A stretch of 64,000 nt of DNA from Komagataeibacter nataicola (GTDB taxonomy: Bacteria; Pseudomonadota; Alphaproteobacteria; Acetobacterales; Acetobacteraceae), in assembly GCF_003207795.1 (NCBI RefSeq), contig NZ_NIRT01000002.1, forward strand, positions 62,001-126,000, in the 5' to 3' direction. Numbering within the stretch: the stretch's first letter is position 1; each line of letters starts with the position of its first letter. Shown piece after piece: positions 10,355-18,565 of this stretch. The notes beneath the pieces are model-generated. The model was given only the letters and a program-made list of their open reading frames with translations, was not told the DNA's origin and ran no database searches. Position numbers and translations under genes: made by a program.

Positions 10355-10390
10355 GCACCCGCAGGCATTCAAAAACCTGATCTTCTTAAT

Positions 10391-10411
10391 GGCTGCCTGA
10401 AAAAGGCAGCC
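10391..10411 (+). terminator. Hairpin downstream of the AI-2E gene
   Basis: GGCTGCCT and AGGCAGCC form a perfect 8-bp stem around GAAAA, 36 bases after the stop codon. There is no strict T-run directly after it, and an element copy follows 18 bases later. Confidence 0.55.
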
Positions 10412-10429
10412 CCATAATACCTTGAAATA

Positions 10430-10555
10430 ATAAAAGTTTTTGGTGAAGCTTTTTCAAACAGCTTCGAAAGACGTCCCCCTTTCTGAAAAAAGGCGACAGC
10501 CAGAAACTTCCCTTAATTTTTTATCAAAGACCTGTTTTCAAACACTCTCCTGTCA
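10430..10555 (-). repeat. Second long (about 126 bp) copy of the intergenic hairpin element
   Basis: Read on the minus strand it starts TGACAGGAGA, whose TGA is the stop codon of the HAD gene, then has the TTTGAAAACAG and TTGATAAAAAA blocks, two imperfect hairpins, and ends CACCAAAAACTTTTAT. It aligns with the 7685-7811 copy block by block and is practically equal in length. Confidence 0.85.
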
Positions 10556-11137
10556 GGCCTGCAGGGTGTTCACATCCACATGCGCCATGCCCGCACGGGT
10601 CGCGGCCTGCATGCCCTCGCGGCTATCCTCGAACACGAGGCAGGTGGCGGGCACACACGCCAGATGGCGGGCCGCGAGCAGGAACATGTCCGGCGCGGGC
10701 TTGGGGTGGTTTACGTCATCAATGGTGATGATGACATCGAACAGCTTCTCAAGCCCGAGATGGCTCAGGCAGGCAGAGACAACCTGCCGCGACCCGTTCG
10801 AGGCCACCGCCATGGGCAGGCGGCCATGATACGCGCGGGCGATATCGGTCACGACCGTGATCTCGCGCAGCACATGCAACTGCTGGAGCATGCTGGTCCG
10901 CGCGTTCGAGATGATGCCATCACGGTCGACCACGCGGCCAAGACGCTGCTCGACAATATCGAGCACCATATGCTCGGACATGCCGCCATGGCCATGAAAC
11001 CACTCCGGCGGCACGCCCTGGCCGATTGCCGCCTCAAGGGCTGTGAGCCAGCCTTCACGATACAACGGCAGGCTGTCGACCAGCGTGCCGTCGCAATCAA
11101 AGATCAGGCCCTGCGTGCCTGCGCGAACAAGGCTCAT
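10553..11137 (-). CDS. HAD superfamily phosphatase, YqaB-like
   Basis: Small-molecule phosphatase or phosphomutase of 194 residues. Motif I is FDCDGTLVDS, with nucleophile Asp14 and acid/base Asp16; motif II is VASNGS; motif III is HPKPAPD; motif IV is FEDSREG. The end, AGMAHVDVNTL, and the overall pattern resemble E. coli YqaB (fructose-1-phosphatase) and beta-phosphoglucomutases. It overlaps the preceding gene by ATGA, so it is the last gene of the glycan operon, where a sugar-phosphate substrate would make sense. That role is inference. Confidence 0.82.
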   Translation of the reverse strand: MSLVRAGTQGLIFDCDGTLVDSLPLYREGWLTALEAAIGQGVPPEWFHGHGGMSEHMVLDIVEQRLGRVVDRDGIISNARTSMLQQLHVLREITVVTDIARAYHGRLPMAVASNGSRQVVSACLSHLGLEKLFDVIITIDDVNHPKPAPDMFLLAARHLACVPATCLVFEDSREGMQAATRAGMAHVDVNTLQA

Positions 11138-11619
11138 GGAAAAGCCGACCGGGCGTAGTCATACTGGTTGACCAGATCACGCAGCGCGTCGAAATCCTTG
11201 TCCTTGTAGTGATGGAAGCGGATCACGGCGCCGGGGCGTTCCTCCACGAACACGGTGTTGTTCCAGTCAGCCGCGCTGATGCCGGTCCACAGCGTGATGC
11301 GGTACGGCACGGCGGGGCCGCTGGCCTGTTTGCCATCGGGCGCGACCTGCATTTCCATCACGGCATCACCGCTTGAGGGCGGGGTCTGGCCCAGCGGTCC
11401 CCAGCCCTTGGTGTGGGCCTGCAGCCAGTCATTGAGCGTCTTGACCTGGGCTGCCGTAAGCGTGCGCTCGCGCCGCATGGGGCCAACCGCAATGGTGCCC
11501 GACTGCATGGTGGGGAAGCTCAGCGGCCGGAAATTGGGCATGGCCATGTACCACAACCCTGCTGCCGTGCCGATGGTGATGAACAGGAACCCGATCAGCA
11601 GGGCGGTTTCGCGTCTCAT
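11134..11619 (-). CDS. Membrane-anchored protein of unknown function
   Basis: I do not recognise this 161-residue protein. It begins with a short basic stretch and one hydrophobic segment (about residues 5-27, ALLIGFLFITIGTAAGLWYMA), which suggests an inner-membrane anchor with the rest in the periplasm. The soluble part has a TLTAAQVKTLNDWLQ helix and a C-terminal region with RFHHYKDKDFDALRDLVNQYDY. No cysteines and no catalytic motif are visible. It lies 15 bases after the aminotransferase and overlaps the HAD gene by 4 bases, so it is translated as part of the same operon. Confidence 0.75.
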   Translation of the reverse strand: MRRETALLIGFLFITIGTAAGLWYMAMPNFRPLSFPTMQSGTIAVGPMRRERTLTAAQVKTLNDWLQAHTKGWGPLGQTPPSSGDAVMEMQVAPDGKQASGPAVPYRITLWTGISAADWNNTVFVEERPGAVIRFHHYKDKDFDALRDLVNQYDYARSAFP

Positions 11620-11634
11620 TGGCGTATGGTCTCC

Positions 11635-12771
11635 TTATGCACACACAGCCGCGATAACCCGGGCCACGTCATTATCCGACAGTTCCGGATGTAGCGGAAG
11701 CGCCATGATCCGGCGCGAAATATCTTCAGCCACCGGCAGCGATGCGCCGTCATGGCAGCCCTCATAGGCCGGCTGGCGGTGCAGCGGCCGGGGGTAATAG
11801 ATGGCCGAGGCCACGCCACGGGCCTTGAGCTTCTCCTGCATGGCGGCGCGATCGGCCTCGCCCCGGGTCAGCACGGAATAGATCGCCCATGAGGACTCGC
11901 TATCCGCCACGCGGGCGGGTGGCGTCAGATGGCCCGTGATGCCTCTGTCATACGCGCTGGCAATGGCGCGCCTGCGGGCAAGCTCGGCATCGAAACGGTC
12001 CAGCTTGGCCAGGATGATGGCGGCCTGCAGCGTATCGAGGCGGGCATTCATGCCCGTGCGCAGCACCTCGTAGCGGGTCTTGCCCTCGCCATGGGTGCGC
12101 AGCGAGCGGTAGAGTTCGGCGCGTTCGGGGTCATCGGTCAGGATCGCGCCCGCATCGCCATACGCCCCGAGCGGCTTGGAAGGGAAGAAGGACAGCGTGG
12201 TCGCCACCCCCTCGCGCCCCAGCCTGCGGCCAGACAGGCTCGCGCCATAGGCCTGCGCGCAGTCAGCCATGAGGAACAGGTCCTCTTCCGCCGCAATGGC
12301 GCGCAGCTCGGGCCACGGCGCGGGCTGGCCGAACAGGTCCACCCCGATCAACGCGCGCGGACGCAGGCGGCCGGCCCTGCGCACGTCAGCAATGCGCTGG
12401 CGCAGATTTTCCGGATCGATCTGGAAGGTGTGCGGGTCCACATCCACAAAAACCGGGGTAGCGCCGAGCACCAGCGGCACCTCCGCCGTGGCGGTGTAGG
12501 TAAAGGCGGGCAGGAACACGGCATCACCTTCCCCGATTCCCTCCGCCATCAGCACGACCTGGATGGCGTCGGTGCCCGATGACACCCCCACGCACTCACT
12601 GGCCCCGACATAGCTGGCCAGCCGGGATTCGAGTTCGGCCACTTCGGGGCCCATGACAAAGCGGCAGTGCCGCATCACCGCATCGACACGCTGGCGCAGT
12701 GCATCGGCAATGGCGGCCTGCTGTCTGGGCAGATCAAGAAAACCTATGGGTGCCTGCGCCGGAGCGTTCAT
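11635..12771 (-). CDS. DegT/DnrJ/EryC1/StrS aminotransferase, WbpE-like
   Basis: PLP-dependent enzyme that aminates a nucleotide keto-sugar, using glutamate as donor in this family. The 378 residues show SSGTDAIQ (65-71), Asp170 in LMADCAQAYGA that contacts the PLP nitrogen, and the Schiff-base lysine Lys199 in SFFPSKPLGAYGDAG. GMNARLDTLQAAIILAKLDRF is the family helix. The pattern is closest to WbpE/WlbC-type sugar aminotransferases. It overlaps the dehydratase gene by ATGA, so the 4-keto product of that enzyme is the likely substrate, although WbpE itself works on 3-keto sugars. Confidence 0.88.
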   Translation of the reverse strand: MNAPAQAPIGFLDLPRQQAAIADALRQRVDAVMRHCRFVMGPEVAELESRLASYVGASECVGVSSGTDAIQVVLMAEGIGEGDAVFLPAFTYTATAEVPLVLGATPVFVDVDPHTFQIDPENLRQRIADVRRAGRLRPRALIGVDLFGQPAPWPELRAIAAEEDLFLMADCAQAYGASLSGRRLGREGVATTLSFFPSKPLGAYGDAGAILTDDPERAELYRSLRTHGEGKTRYEVLRTGMNARLDTLQAAIILAKLDRFDAELARRRAIASAYDRGITGHLTPPARVADSESSWAIYSVLTRGEADRAAMQEKLKARGVASAIYYPRPLHRQPAYEGCHDGASLPVAEDISRRIMALPLHPELSDNDVARVIAAVCA

Positions 12772-14720
12772 GATGCATTCCTTTCCACATCGCCCTGCCC
12801 CGCCGGAACCTGGGTGACCACGCCATGCGGGTTATGAACAAATTCAGGTACGAGCCTGCGCGCAAGATCCAGCGCCCGCGCGCTGTCACCATTACGACAT
12901 GCCACTGTCAGTGCATCCATGATATTGACGACCTGCGCAAGGTCCACCGTACGCGGCGTTGCCATCCGCAAACTGGGACAGCCGGTGGGTTGCAGGATTT
13001 CCTGGCTGTAAAACAGGTCTTCGGCCAGCTTTTCACCCGGTCGCAGCCCGGTGAAGCGGATCTGCACATCACGCCCCGGCCGCAGCCCCGCCAGCACGAT
13101 CATCTGCCGCGCCAGTTCAAGGATGCGCACCGGCGTGCCCATATCAAGCACGAACACCCCGCCCCGGCGCAGCAGGGCGGCGGCGAGCTGGTCCTCCTGC
13201 GCGCCGGTGCCACAGGCGCTGGCCTGTAGCACCAGCCCCACGGCTTCCGACACGGTCATGAAATAGCGCTGCATGCGCGGGTCGGTCACCGTAAGGGGGC
13301 CACCGCGCTCAAGCTGGTGCTGGAACAGCGGAATGACCGAGCCGGTCGAGCCCATCACGTTGCCAAAGCGCACGGTCACGCAGCGCATGGCCTCCGGGCC
13401 GCCCGCGCATCGGGACCGGGCATCAAGGGCCTGACAGTACATTTCCGCCACGCGCTTTGATACACCCATGACACTGGCGGGATTGACTGCCTTGTCGGTC
13501 GAGATGAGCACCATGGCCCGCACCCCGTGGCGACTGGCCGCATCGGCCACGATGCGGGTGCCGGTCACGTTGGTCAGCAGCCCCTCGCACGGGTTGGCCT
13601 CCACCATGGGCACCTGCTTCAGCGCCGCCGCATGAAACACCAGCTCGGGGCGATAGCGGGCAAAAACCCGCTCCATCCGCGCGTGGTCACGTATATCGGC
13701 CAGCACCAGATGGCGCTTCAGCGCGGGCACCGTCGCTTCCAGGTCGATATCCACCTGCCATAGCGGGAACTCGCCCATATCGAGCAGGATCAGTTCCGCA
13801 GGCGCATGCCGGGCGATCTGGCGCGCCAGCTCCGCCCCGATCGAACCGCCCGCCCCCGTTACCAGCACCCGCCGCCCGCGCAGCATGCTGGCCAGTCCCT
13901 GCTCATCCGGCGCCACGGGCTGGCGTGGCAGCAGGTCGGCCAGCCTTACAGGATGCAGCGGAGCCCGCACGCGGCCTGTCAGGCCGGACAGGTCGGGCAT
14001 GCAGCGCACCGGGGTGCCGCTTTCATGCGCCATGCGCAGAACAGTGGAAAGCCGCTCGCCCCGGCAGTTCGGGTCAGCCACCACCACCATCCAGTCCTCA
14101 TCCGCCCCCAGTGCCGCCAGAATGGCCCGCAGGTCGCCTACCTGCCCCAGCACCGGCAGGCCGCGCAGCCTGCGCCCGGGGCGGCGCGGGCGGCCTTCAA
14201 GCACCAGACCTGCCACCCGGCGGCCCATATGCGGCACCAGCGCCAGAAAACGGCTGGCATCTTCCCCATCACCCAGCACGATCACGCGCTGACGGCCCCC
14301 AAGCCCCCGCAGGCCCTGCCGCCAGTACTGGTATCCCCCCCGCACGACCGCCAGCAGCACGAACGCCGCCATGCCGTAAACCATGCCAAATGCCGGGACA
14401 GCCGCGCCGAGCAGGGCCAGAACCCCCAGCACCAGCCCGCCTGCCAGCGCGCATGCCCCGCCCAGCCGCCAGAAATCGGACCGCCCGGCAAAGCGCCAGT
14501 GCTGCTGAAAAATGCGGAACGGCCACCCTGCCACCCCAAGCCCCGCCATGCCCAGCATGGGCGCGCCACCCGGCAGGGGAGCATGATAACCGCACGCCCA
14601 GGCCGCAAGGCTTGCCGCCAGCCCCCCCAGAACCGTATCAAGCACGCAGTTCAGCGCGATGGTCCGTGTCATGCGCAGGCACTCGGCCAGGGAGTGAGCG
14701 CTGGAGGATTGCGTTGCCAT
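12768..14720 (-). CDS. Membrane nucleotide-sugar 4,6-dehydratase, WbpM/CapD/PglF-like
   Basis: Makes the 4-keto-6-deoxy form of UDP-HexNAc for polysaccharide or O-antigen building blocks. The 650 residues have four predicted N-terminal membrane helices (to about 120), a first Rossmann-like domain near 140-270, and the dehydratase domain from about 280 with TGAGGSIG. The usual Tyr-x3-Lys is Met418-x3-Lys422 (STDKAV then SVMGVSKR), the same change known in WbpM. GNVMGSTGSVIP and the LRPGEKLAEDLF end are typical of the family. GGAGGGGG stands before the ATG. It is the first gene of an operon with the aminotransferase. Confidence 0.9.
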   Translation of the reverse strand: MATQSSSAHSLAECLRMTRTIALNCVLDTVLGGLAASLAAWACGYHAPLPGGAPMLGMAGLGVAGWPFRIFQQHWRFAGRSDFWRLGGACALAGGLVLGVLALLGAAVPAFGMVYGMAAFVLLAVVRGGYQYWRQGLRGLGGRQRVIVLGDGEDASRFLALVPHMGRRVAGLVLEGRPRRPGRRLRGLPVLGQVGDLRAILAALGADEDWMVVVADPNCRGERLSTVLRMAHESGTPVRCMPDLSGLTGRVRAPLHPVRLADLLPRQPVAPDEQGLASMLRGRRVLVTGAGGSIGAELARQIARHAPAELILLDMGEFPLWQVDIDLEATVPALKRHLVLADIRDHARMERVFARYRPELVFHAAALKQVPMVEANPCEGLLTNVTGTRIVADAASRHGVRAMVLISTDKAVNPASVMGVSKRVAEMYCQALDARSRCAGGPEAMRCVTVRFGNVMGSTGSVIPLFQHQLERGGPLTVTDPRMQRYFMTVSEAVGLVLQASACGTGAQEDQLAAALLRRGGVFVLDMGTPVRILELARQMIVLAGLRPGRDVQIRFTGLRPGEKLAEDLFYSQEILQPTGCPSLRMATPRTVDLAQVVNIMDALTVACRNGDSARALDLARRLVPEFVHNPHGVVTQVPAGQGDVERNAS

Positions 14721-14767
14721 TACCCCCTCCCTATAGCCGAGCCAGCGGGGGGCAAGAAGGAGAGATC

Positions 14768-14791
14768 ATGCCCCGGACCCCGCTTTCATGA
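14768..14791 (+). CDS. Seven-codon leader peptide, translationally coupled to the next gene
   Basis: An ATG at 14768 follows AAGGAG at ideal distance and codes MPRTPLS, ending with a TGA that overlaps the next gene's start as ATGA. The following glycosyltransferase has no ribosome site of its own. The leader may therefore feed ribosomes to it. This is inferred from spacing only. Confidence 0.35.
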   Translation: MPRTPLS

Positions 14792-15828
14792 CCCTTGTGC
14801 ATGCCGATCATGGCGCGGGCGTGCTTTTCGTGCTGCTGCTTGGCGCAGGTGCGGCCCTGGCTGCCGTGCTGTCGCGCCGGGTCATCGGGCTGCGCGTGCT
14901 CGATTACCCCACCGGGCGCAGCGCCCATGCCCGGCCCGTGCCCAAAGGCGGCGGGCTGGCCATTCTGGCCGTGTTCGTAACGGGTGTGCCGCTGGCGCAG
15001 ATGATCTGGCATCATGCCCCCACCCTGTCCGACAAGACCCTGCTGGCCGCCACCGCATGGCTGGGCCTGTTTTCGTGGCGCGATGACATGCACCCCATGC
15101 CCGCCATGTGGAAGCTTGGCGCGCAGGTGCTGGCGGCACTGCTGGTGGCCTGGGGCAGTCTGGGTGTGCTGCCGCATGATGGCGCGACATGGGGCCTGCT
15201 GCTGGGGCGCGGCCTGTGGCTGGTCGTGTTGTGCAACGCCATCAACTTCATGGATGGGCTGGACGGGCTGGCCGCGGGCTGCACCCTGCTCGCCTGCGTG
15301 GTCACCGCCATTCTATGCCTGCATGTTCATGCCGGGGTGGAGACATGGGGCACGGCGCTGGTCATGGCTGTTGCCATTGCCGGTTTCCTGCCCTTCAATT
15401 TCCCCAAAGCGCGGCTGTTCATGGGGGATGTGGGCAGCCAGTGCTGTGGCCTCGTGCTGGGTGCGCTGGGGCTGCACATGGCCGACCTGCCGCCACTGGC
15501 GCATGGCTGGGCGCTCATGCCGCTCATGCTATCGGGCCTGCTGGCCGATGTGGGGGTGACGCTGCTGCGCCGCATGCTGCTGCGCCGCCCGCTCCTGCAG
15601 GCGCACCGGGAGCATGTCTACCAGATGGCCCATCGCAGCGGCATGAAACCCTTATCCATCACCGTGCTGGCCTGGGCGGCCACGCTATGCGGCACGGGGG
15701 CTGCGTGCGCGCTGGCAGGCGGCGTGATCGGCCTGCCTGCCGCAGCAAGCGGGCCGCTGGCGCTGCAACTCGCCTGGGGCGTGATGGTAATCTGGCGCGT
15801 GCGCCATACGCCGGGATTGCGGTGGTAG
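14788..15828 (+). CDS. Polyprenyl-phosphate sugar-1-phosphate transferase, WecA/WbpL-type
   Basis: Integral membrane enzyme that starts glycan chains by moving a sugar-phosphate from a UDP-sugar to undecaprenyl phosphate. The 346 residues form about ten hydrophobic helices. Family motifs are DYPTGRSAHARPVPKGGG (39-56), the catalytic NAINFMDGLDGLAAG (150-164), FMGDVGS near 211 and HREHVYQ in the last cytoplasmic loop. It is divergent from the WbpM-like gene by 67 bases, and together they resemble the dehydratase/initiating transferase pairs of O-antigen loci. The start codon lacks a ribosome site; see the leader peptide at 14768. Confidence 0.88.
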   Translation: MTLVHADHGAGVLFVLLLGAGAALAAVLSRRVIGLRVLDYPTGRSAHARPVPKGGGLAILAVFVTGVPLAQMIWHHAPTLSDKTLLAATAWLGLFSWRDDMHPMPAMWKLGAQVLAALLVAWGSLGVLPHDGATWGLLLGRGLWLVVLCNAINFMDGLDGLAAGCTLLACVVTAILCLHVHAGVETWGTALVMAVAIAGFLPFNFPKARLFMGDVGSQCCGLVLGALGLHMADLPPLAHGWALMPLMLSGLLADVGVTLLRRMLLRRPLLQAHREHVYQMAHRSGMKPLSITVLAWAATLCGTGAACALAGGVIGLPAAASGPLALQLAWGVMVIWRVRHTPGLRW

Positions 15829-15836
15829 AAACGGAA

Positions 15837-15868
15837 CAGGGGGAACGGCCCTGCGACCATTCCCCCTG
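15837..15868. terminator. Hairpin between convergent genes
   Basis: CAGGGGGAA and TTCCCCCTG form a perfect 9-bp stem with a 14-base loop, 8 bases after the glycosyltransferase stop and 24 bases from the stop of the opposing gene. There is no T-run, so termination may be weak. Confidence 0.6.
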
Positions 15869-15892
15869 ACCGATCGTGACAGATAACGGACC

Positions 15893-16351
15893 TTACTTGT
15901 GCGTAAAGGTAATCTTCATGCCCTGGGCCGCAGCGGCAAGGCGGCCGCCGGAGCTTGAGGTATCGAGCCGGATACGCACGCCCGCGGGGTTGTTGAGCAG
16001 AACCGCGCCGATGCCGGTGCCTGCTGTCACATCCCCGTTGACGGCGGCGTAGCTTCCCTCAAAATCCTTGACCGAATGCAGGTTATAGACCGTGCCGCTG
16101 CCCTTGATGTTGGCATAGCCCACGGCCGCGAGCGACCCGCCCTCGACCTTGAAGCGGTAGGTATGGTGCCCATAGACCAGCTTGCCCGTGCCCCATGTAT
16201 GCCCCACGCCGATATCAAGCGACTTGAACTTCATGGTGACGGTGCCCGATGGCGTGCCAAGCGAGGACTCCTCGGCCATTGCCACGCACGGCAGGCTGGC
16301 GAGAGGGGCTGACGCAATGGCGAGAGCAAGCAGACGTCGAGAGATATGCAT
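15893..16351 (-). CDS. Exported protein of unknown function
   Basis: A clear signal peptide (basic HISRR, hydrophobic core, cleavage after AMA at residue 26) precedes about 126 residues. These are glycine-rich and look all-beta, with HTWGTGKLVYGHHTYRFKVEGG, VYNLHSVKDFEGSY and GVRIRLDTSSSGGRL. There are no cysteines in the mature part and no catalytic motif. The pattern Y-N-L then D-F-x-G-x-Y recalls small uncharacterised periplasmic proteins of proteobacteria, but I cannot name the family with confidence. It lies 49 bases after the MarR gene on the same strand, so the two may be co-transcribed. Confidence 0.75.
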   Translation of the reverse strand: MHISRRLLALAIASAPLASLPCVAMAEESSLGTPSGTVTMKFKSLDIGVGHTWGTGKLVYGHHTYRFKVEGGSLAAVGYANIKGSGTVYNLHSVKDFEGSYAAVNGDVTAGTGIGAVLLNNPAGVRIRLDTSSSGGRLAAAAQGMKITFTHK

Positions 16352-16400
16352 TAAGGTAAACCTTCCGTCGCGGAATGCACGAAGAGAACCTGCTGCTAAC

Positions 16401-16832
16401 TCAGCTCGCGCGGCGAAGTTCCTCGGTGCGGCGCGCGCGGGGTGCCTTGCGCACGGGAGCGGCAGCCTTTTCCTGCACTGCGGCGGATGTTTCGTTCACG
16501 ATCGTGCGCAGGTCGCGCAGGAAGCCGTTGCCCTGCGGGGTGTGCGTGATCAGCACCGAGCGGCGGTCCATCGGGTCGGCCGTGCGGCGGGCGAGGCGCA
16601 GGTCCTCGAGGCGGTCGAGCGCGCGGGTGATCGCGGGCTTGGACACGTTCAGCTCAGCGGCGAGGCCACGCACGGTGTGGGCGCTGTCGCTGAGGTAGCA
16701 GGTCAGGAACACTGCAAGCTGGCGGGCGGAAAGATCAGGCCCGTCACGACGAACCATGGCGACAACGGTGTCGCGCAGGGAGAGCGTCATCTGGTCCGCA
16801 TTAGCCTGATTAGCCTGTGATGACTTGGCCAT
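16401..16832 (-). CDS. MarR-family winged-helix transcription regulator
   Basis: A 143-residue dimeric DNA-binding regulator. The recognition region is HTVRGLAAELNVSKPAITRALDRLEDLRLARRT, followed by the wing DPMDRRSVLITHTPQG. The N-terminus is short and the last 25 residues are basic (APVRKAPRARRTEEL). The ATG at 16832 is preceded by GAGGATT at a good distance; an earlier in-frame ATG would add 23 unrelated residues. It probably controls itself and perhaps the exported-protein gene behind it. The ligand is unknown. Confidence 0.85.
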   Translation of the reverse strand: MAKSSQANQANADQMTLSLRDTVVAMVRRDGPDLSARQLAVFLTCYLSDSAHTVRGLAAELNVSKPAITRALDRLEDLRLARRTADPMDRRSVLITHTPQGNGFLRDLRTIVNETSAAVQEKAAAPVRKAPRARRTEELRRAS

Positions 16833-16921
16833 CGGTTGGAATCCTCTGTCATGATGTCGTGCCAGCCGACGGGCCTGTGGGCCGTGGAATCGGGCTGGCA
16901 CGAAAATGGTGTTTTCTGGTG

Positions 16922-16960
16922 GTGCCTATATAATTGGCATTTACGGCATATATAAGTCGC
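16922..16960 (-). promoter_or_regulatory. AT-rich promoter/operator region of the MarR gene
   Basis: Two TATATA cores lie 90-125 bases before the MarR start. One is inside the imperfect palindrome GCCTATATAATTGGC (16924-16938) and the other is in GGCATATATAAG (16945-16956). They stand out in a GC-rich background and would fit a -10 box overlapped by an autoregulatory operator. Inferred only. Confidence 0.35.
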
Positions 16961-16981
16961 ATCTGGCAAATTAGTTCGATT

Positions 16982-18457
16982 TCATAATTGTTTCTTTAAC
17001 GGCGCGTTCGTTTCGTCAAGATTAAATATTTTTAACATTCCTACATAAGCCGCTCTTAAACCTAGACTTTCTCCGCCTTCCGGGCGGCCGGGGCGGTCAG
17101 AATCGTTCCATCCATAGGTATCGATATGAACCCAACGCACATCAGTTTTGACAAAATTCTCTAAGAAAAGAGCCGCCGTAATCGCTCCTGCCATCGGTTT
17201 GGATGAAATATTGTTCAGGTCTGCCACCGGACTGCGCAGCCATTTGCGGTAGCCCGGCCATAGCGGCAGGCGCCATAGCGGGTCGCCGCAGGCATGCCCC
17301 GCCGCCTCCAGCGCAAGGGCTGTTTCATCGCTGTTGCTGAACAGCGCGGGCATGTCGGGGCCCAGCGCCACGCGGGCGGCCCCGGTCAGGGTTGCGGCAT
17401 CGACCAGCAGGGCAGGGTCATGCTCGCATGCGGCGTGCAGCAGGTCGCACAGCACCAGCCTGCCCTCGGCATCGGTATTGCCGACCTCGACCGTCAGCCC
17501 CGCGCGCGTGCGCACCACGTCAGACGGGCGCATGGCGCGGCCCGACACGCTGTTCTCCACGCAGCCCAGCCGCAGCTCCAGCCGCACCGGCAGGTCGCGC
17601 AGTACCACCAGTCGCGCCAGCGCAAGCATGATGGCAGCGCCCCCCATGTCCTTTTTCATCCGCAGCATGGATGAGGGCGGCTTGAGGTCATAACCGCCGG
17701 TATCAAAACACACGCCCTTGCCCACCAGCGACAGCAGCGGAGCATCCTCGCGCGCGGTGCTGCCGCTCCAGCGCGCCACCACCACGCAGGGTGCGCGCTC
17801 CGAGCCCATGCCCACATGGAACACGGTAGGGAAATCCTGCTCCAGCCGCGCGCCGCGAATGACCGACACCTCGGCGCCCAGCGGTTCCAGCGCCATCTGC
17901 GCCGCCCGCGCCAGCTCATCGGGGCCCATCAGATTGGGCGGCGTGTTGATGAGCGAGCGCGCAAGGTTGATGCACTGCGCCACCGGGCCTGCCGCCGCAC
18001 CCGCCGCATCAACCACCAGCCGCGCCCGCGGGGGTTTGGGGGCTACGTCGCGCCCGAAGGCAGGCATGCGATACGCGCCAAGGCAGAAGCCAAGGGCCAT
18101 GTCGGCAGCCGCGACATCCTCTGGCGCGCTGATGCGCCACAGGCCGCTTGGCAGCGAGTCGGGCAGGACGCCGAACACGAAGGGCTCGGCCCCGTCCGCC
18201 GCTTCCGGCACGCCAAGCACGGCGGTGGTGATGTTGCCATCCGCATCTGGCAGGCCCAGCACCTGCCCGTAACGGGCGACAAAACCGGCCTGCAGCGCAA
18301 AACGCGCCGCCTTCTCGCCCACCAGCGCCTCAAGCCCCCCCAGCGCCGAGGGACGGATGGCGTGCACCACGCCTACGGGTTCATGCCCCACGTCATGCAG
18401 GGCGACCAGGCAGTCAGGTTGTTGCGGCATGTTCATGGCGTTCCTCGGTTGCGTCAT
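16982..18457 (-). CDS. Leucyl aminopeptidase family protein (M17)
   Basis: Cytoplasmic metal-dependent aminopeptidase that removes N-terminal residues from peptides. The 491 residues consist of an N-terminal alpha/beta domain and the catalytic domain. Metal and catalytic residues appear in VGKGVCFDTGGYDLKP (near 245) and in NTDAEGRL (326-333). A shorter N-terminal domain than PepA's makes a YwaD/PepB-like role possible, so I leave the symbol empty. The final 75 or so codons (16982-17220) are far richer in A and T than the rest of the gene, with the switch occurring abruptly. It is divergent from the helicase gene. Confidence 0.9.
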   Translation of the reverse strand: MTQPRNAMNMPQQPDCLVALHDVGHEPVGVVHAIRPSALGGLEALVGEKAARFALQAGFVARYGQVLGLPDADGNITTAVLGVPEAADGAEPFVFGVLPDSLPSGLWRISAPEDVAAADMALGFCLGAYRMPAFGRDVAPKPPRARLVVDAAGAAAGPVAQCINLARSLINTPPNLMGPDELARAAQMALEPLGAEVSVIRGARLEQDFPTVFHVGMGSERAPCVVVARWSGSTAREDAPLLSLVGKGVCFDTGGYDLKPPSSMLRMKKDMGGAAIMLALARLVVLRDLPVRLELRLGCVENSVSGRAMRPSDVVRTRAGLTVEVGNTDAEGRLVLCDLLHAACEHDPALLVDAATLTGAARVALGPDMPALFSNSDETALALEAAGHACGDPLWRLPLWPGYRKWLRSPVADLNNISSKPMAGAITAALFLENFVKTDVRWVHIDTYGWNDSDRPGRPEGGESLGLRAAYVGMLKIFNLDETNAPLKKQL

Positions 18458-18565
18458 CTGTTATTGGCGCCAAGGGTGCGTCCGCCATCGCGCCAACGCA
18501 ACACCCTCAGGTGCACCCATGTGGTTTTGCTTGCATTTCCGTCCACTTGGCCGGAGCATACCGAC

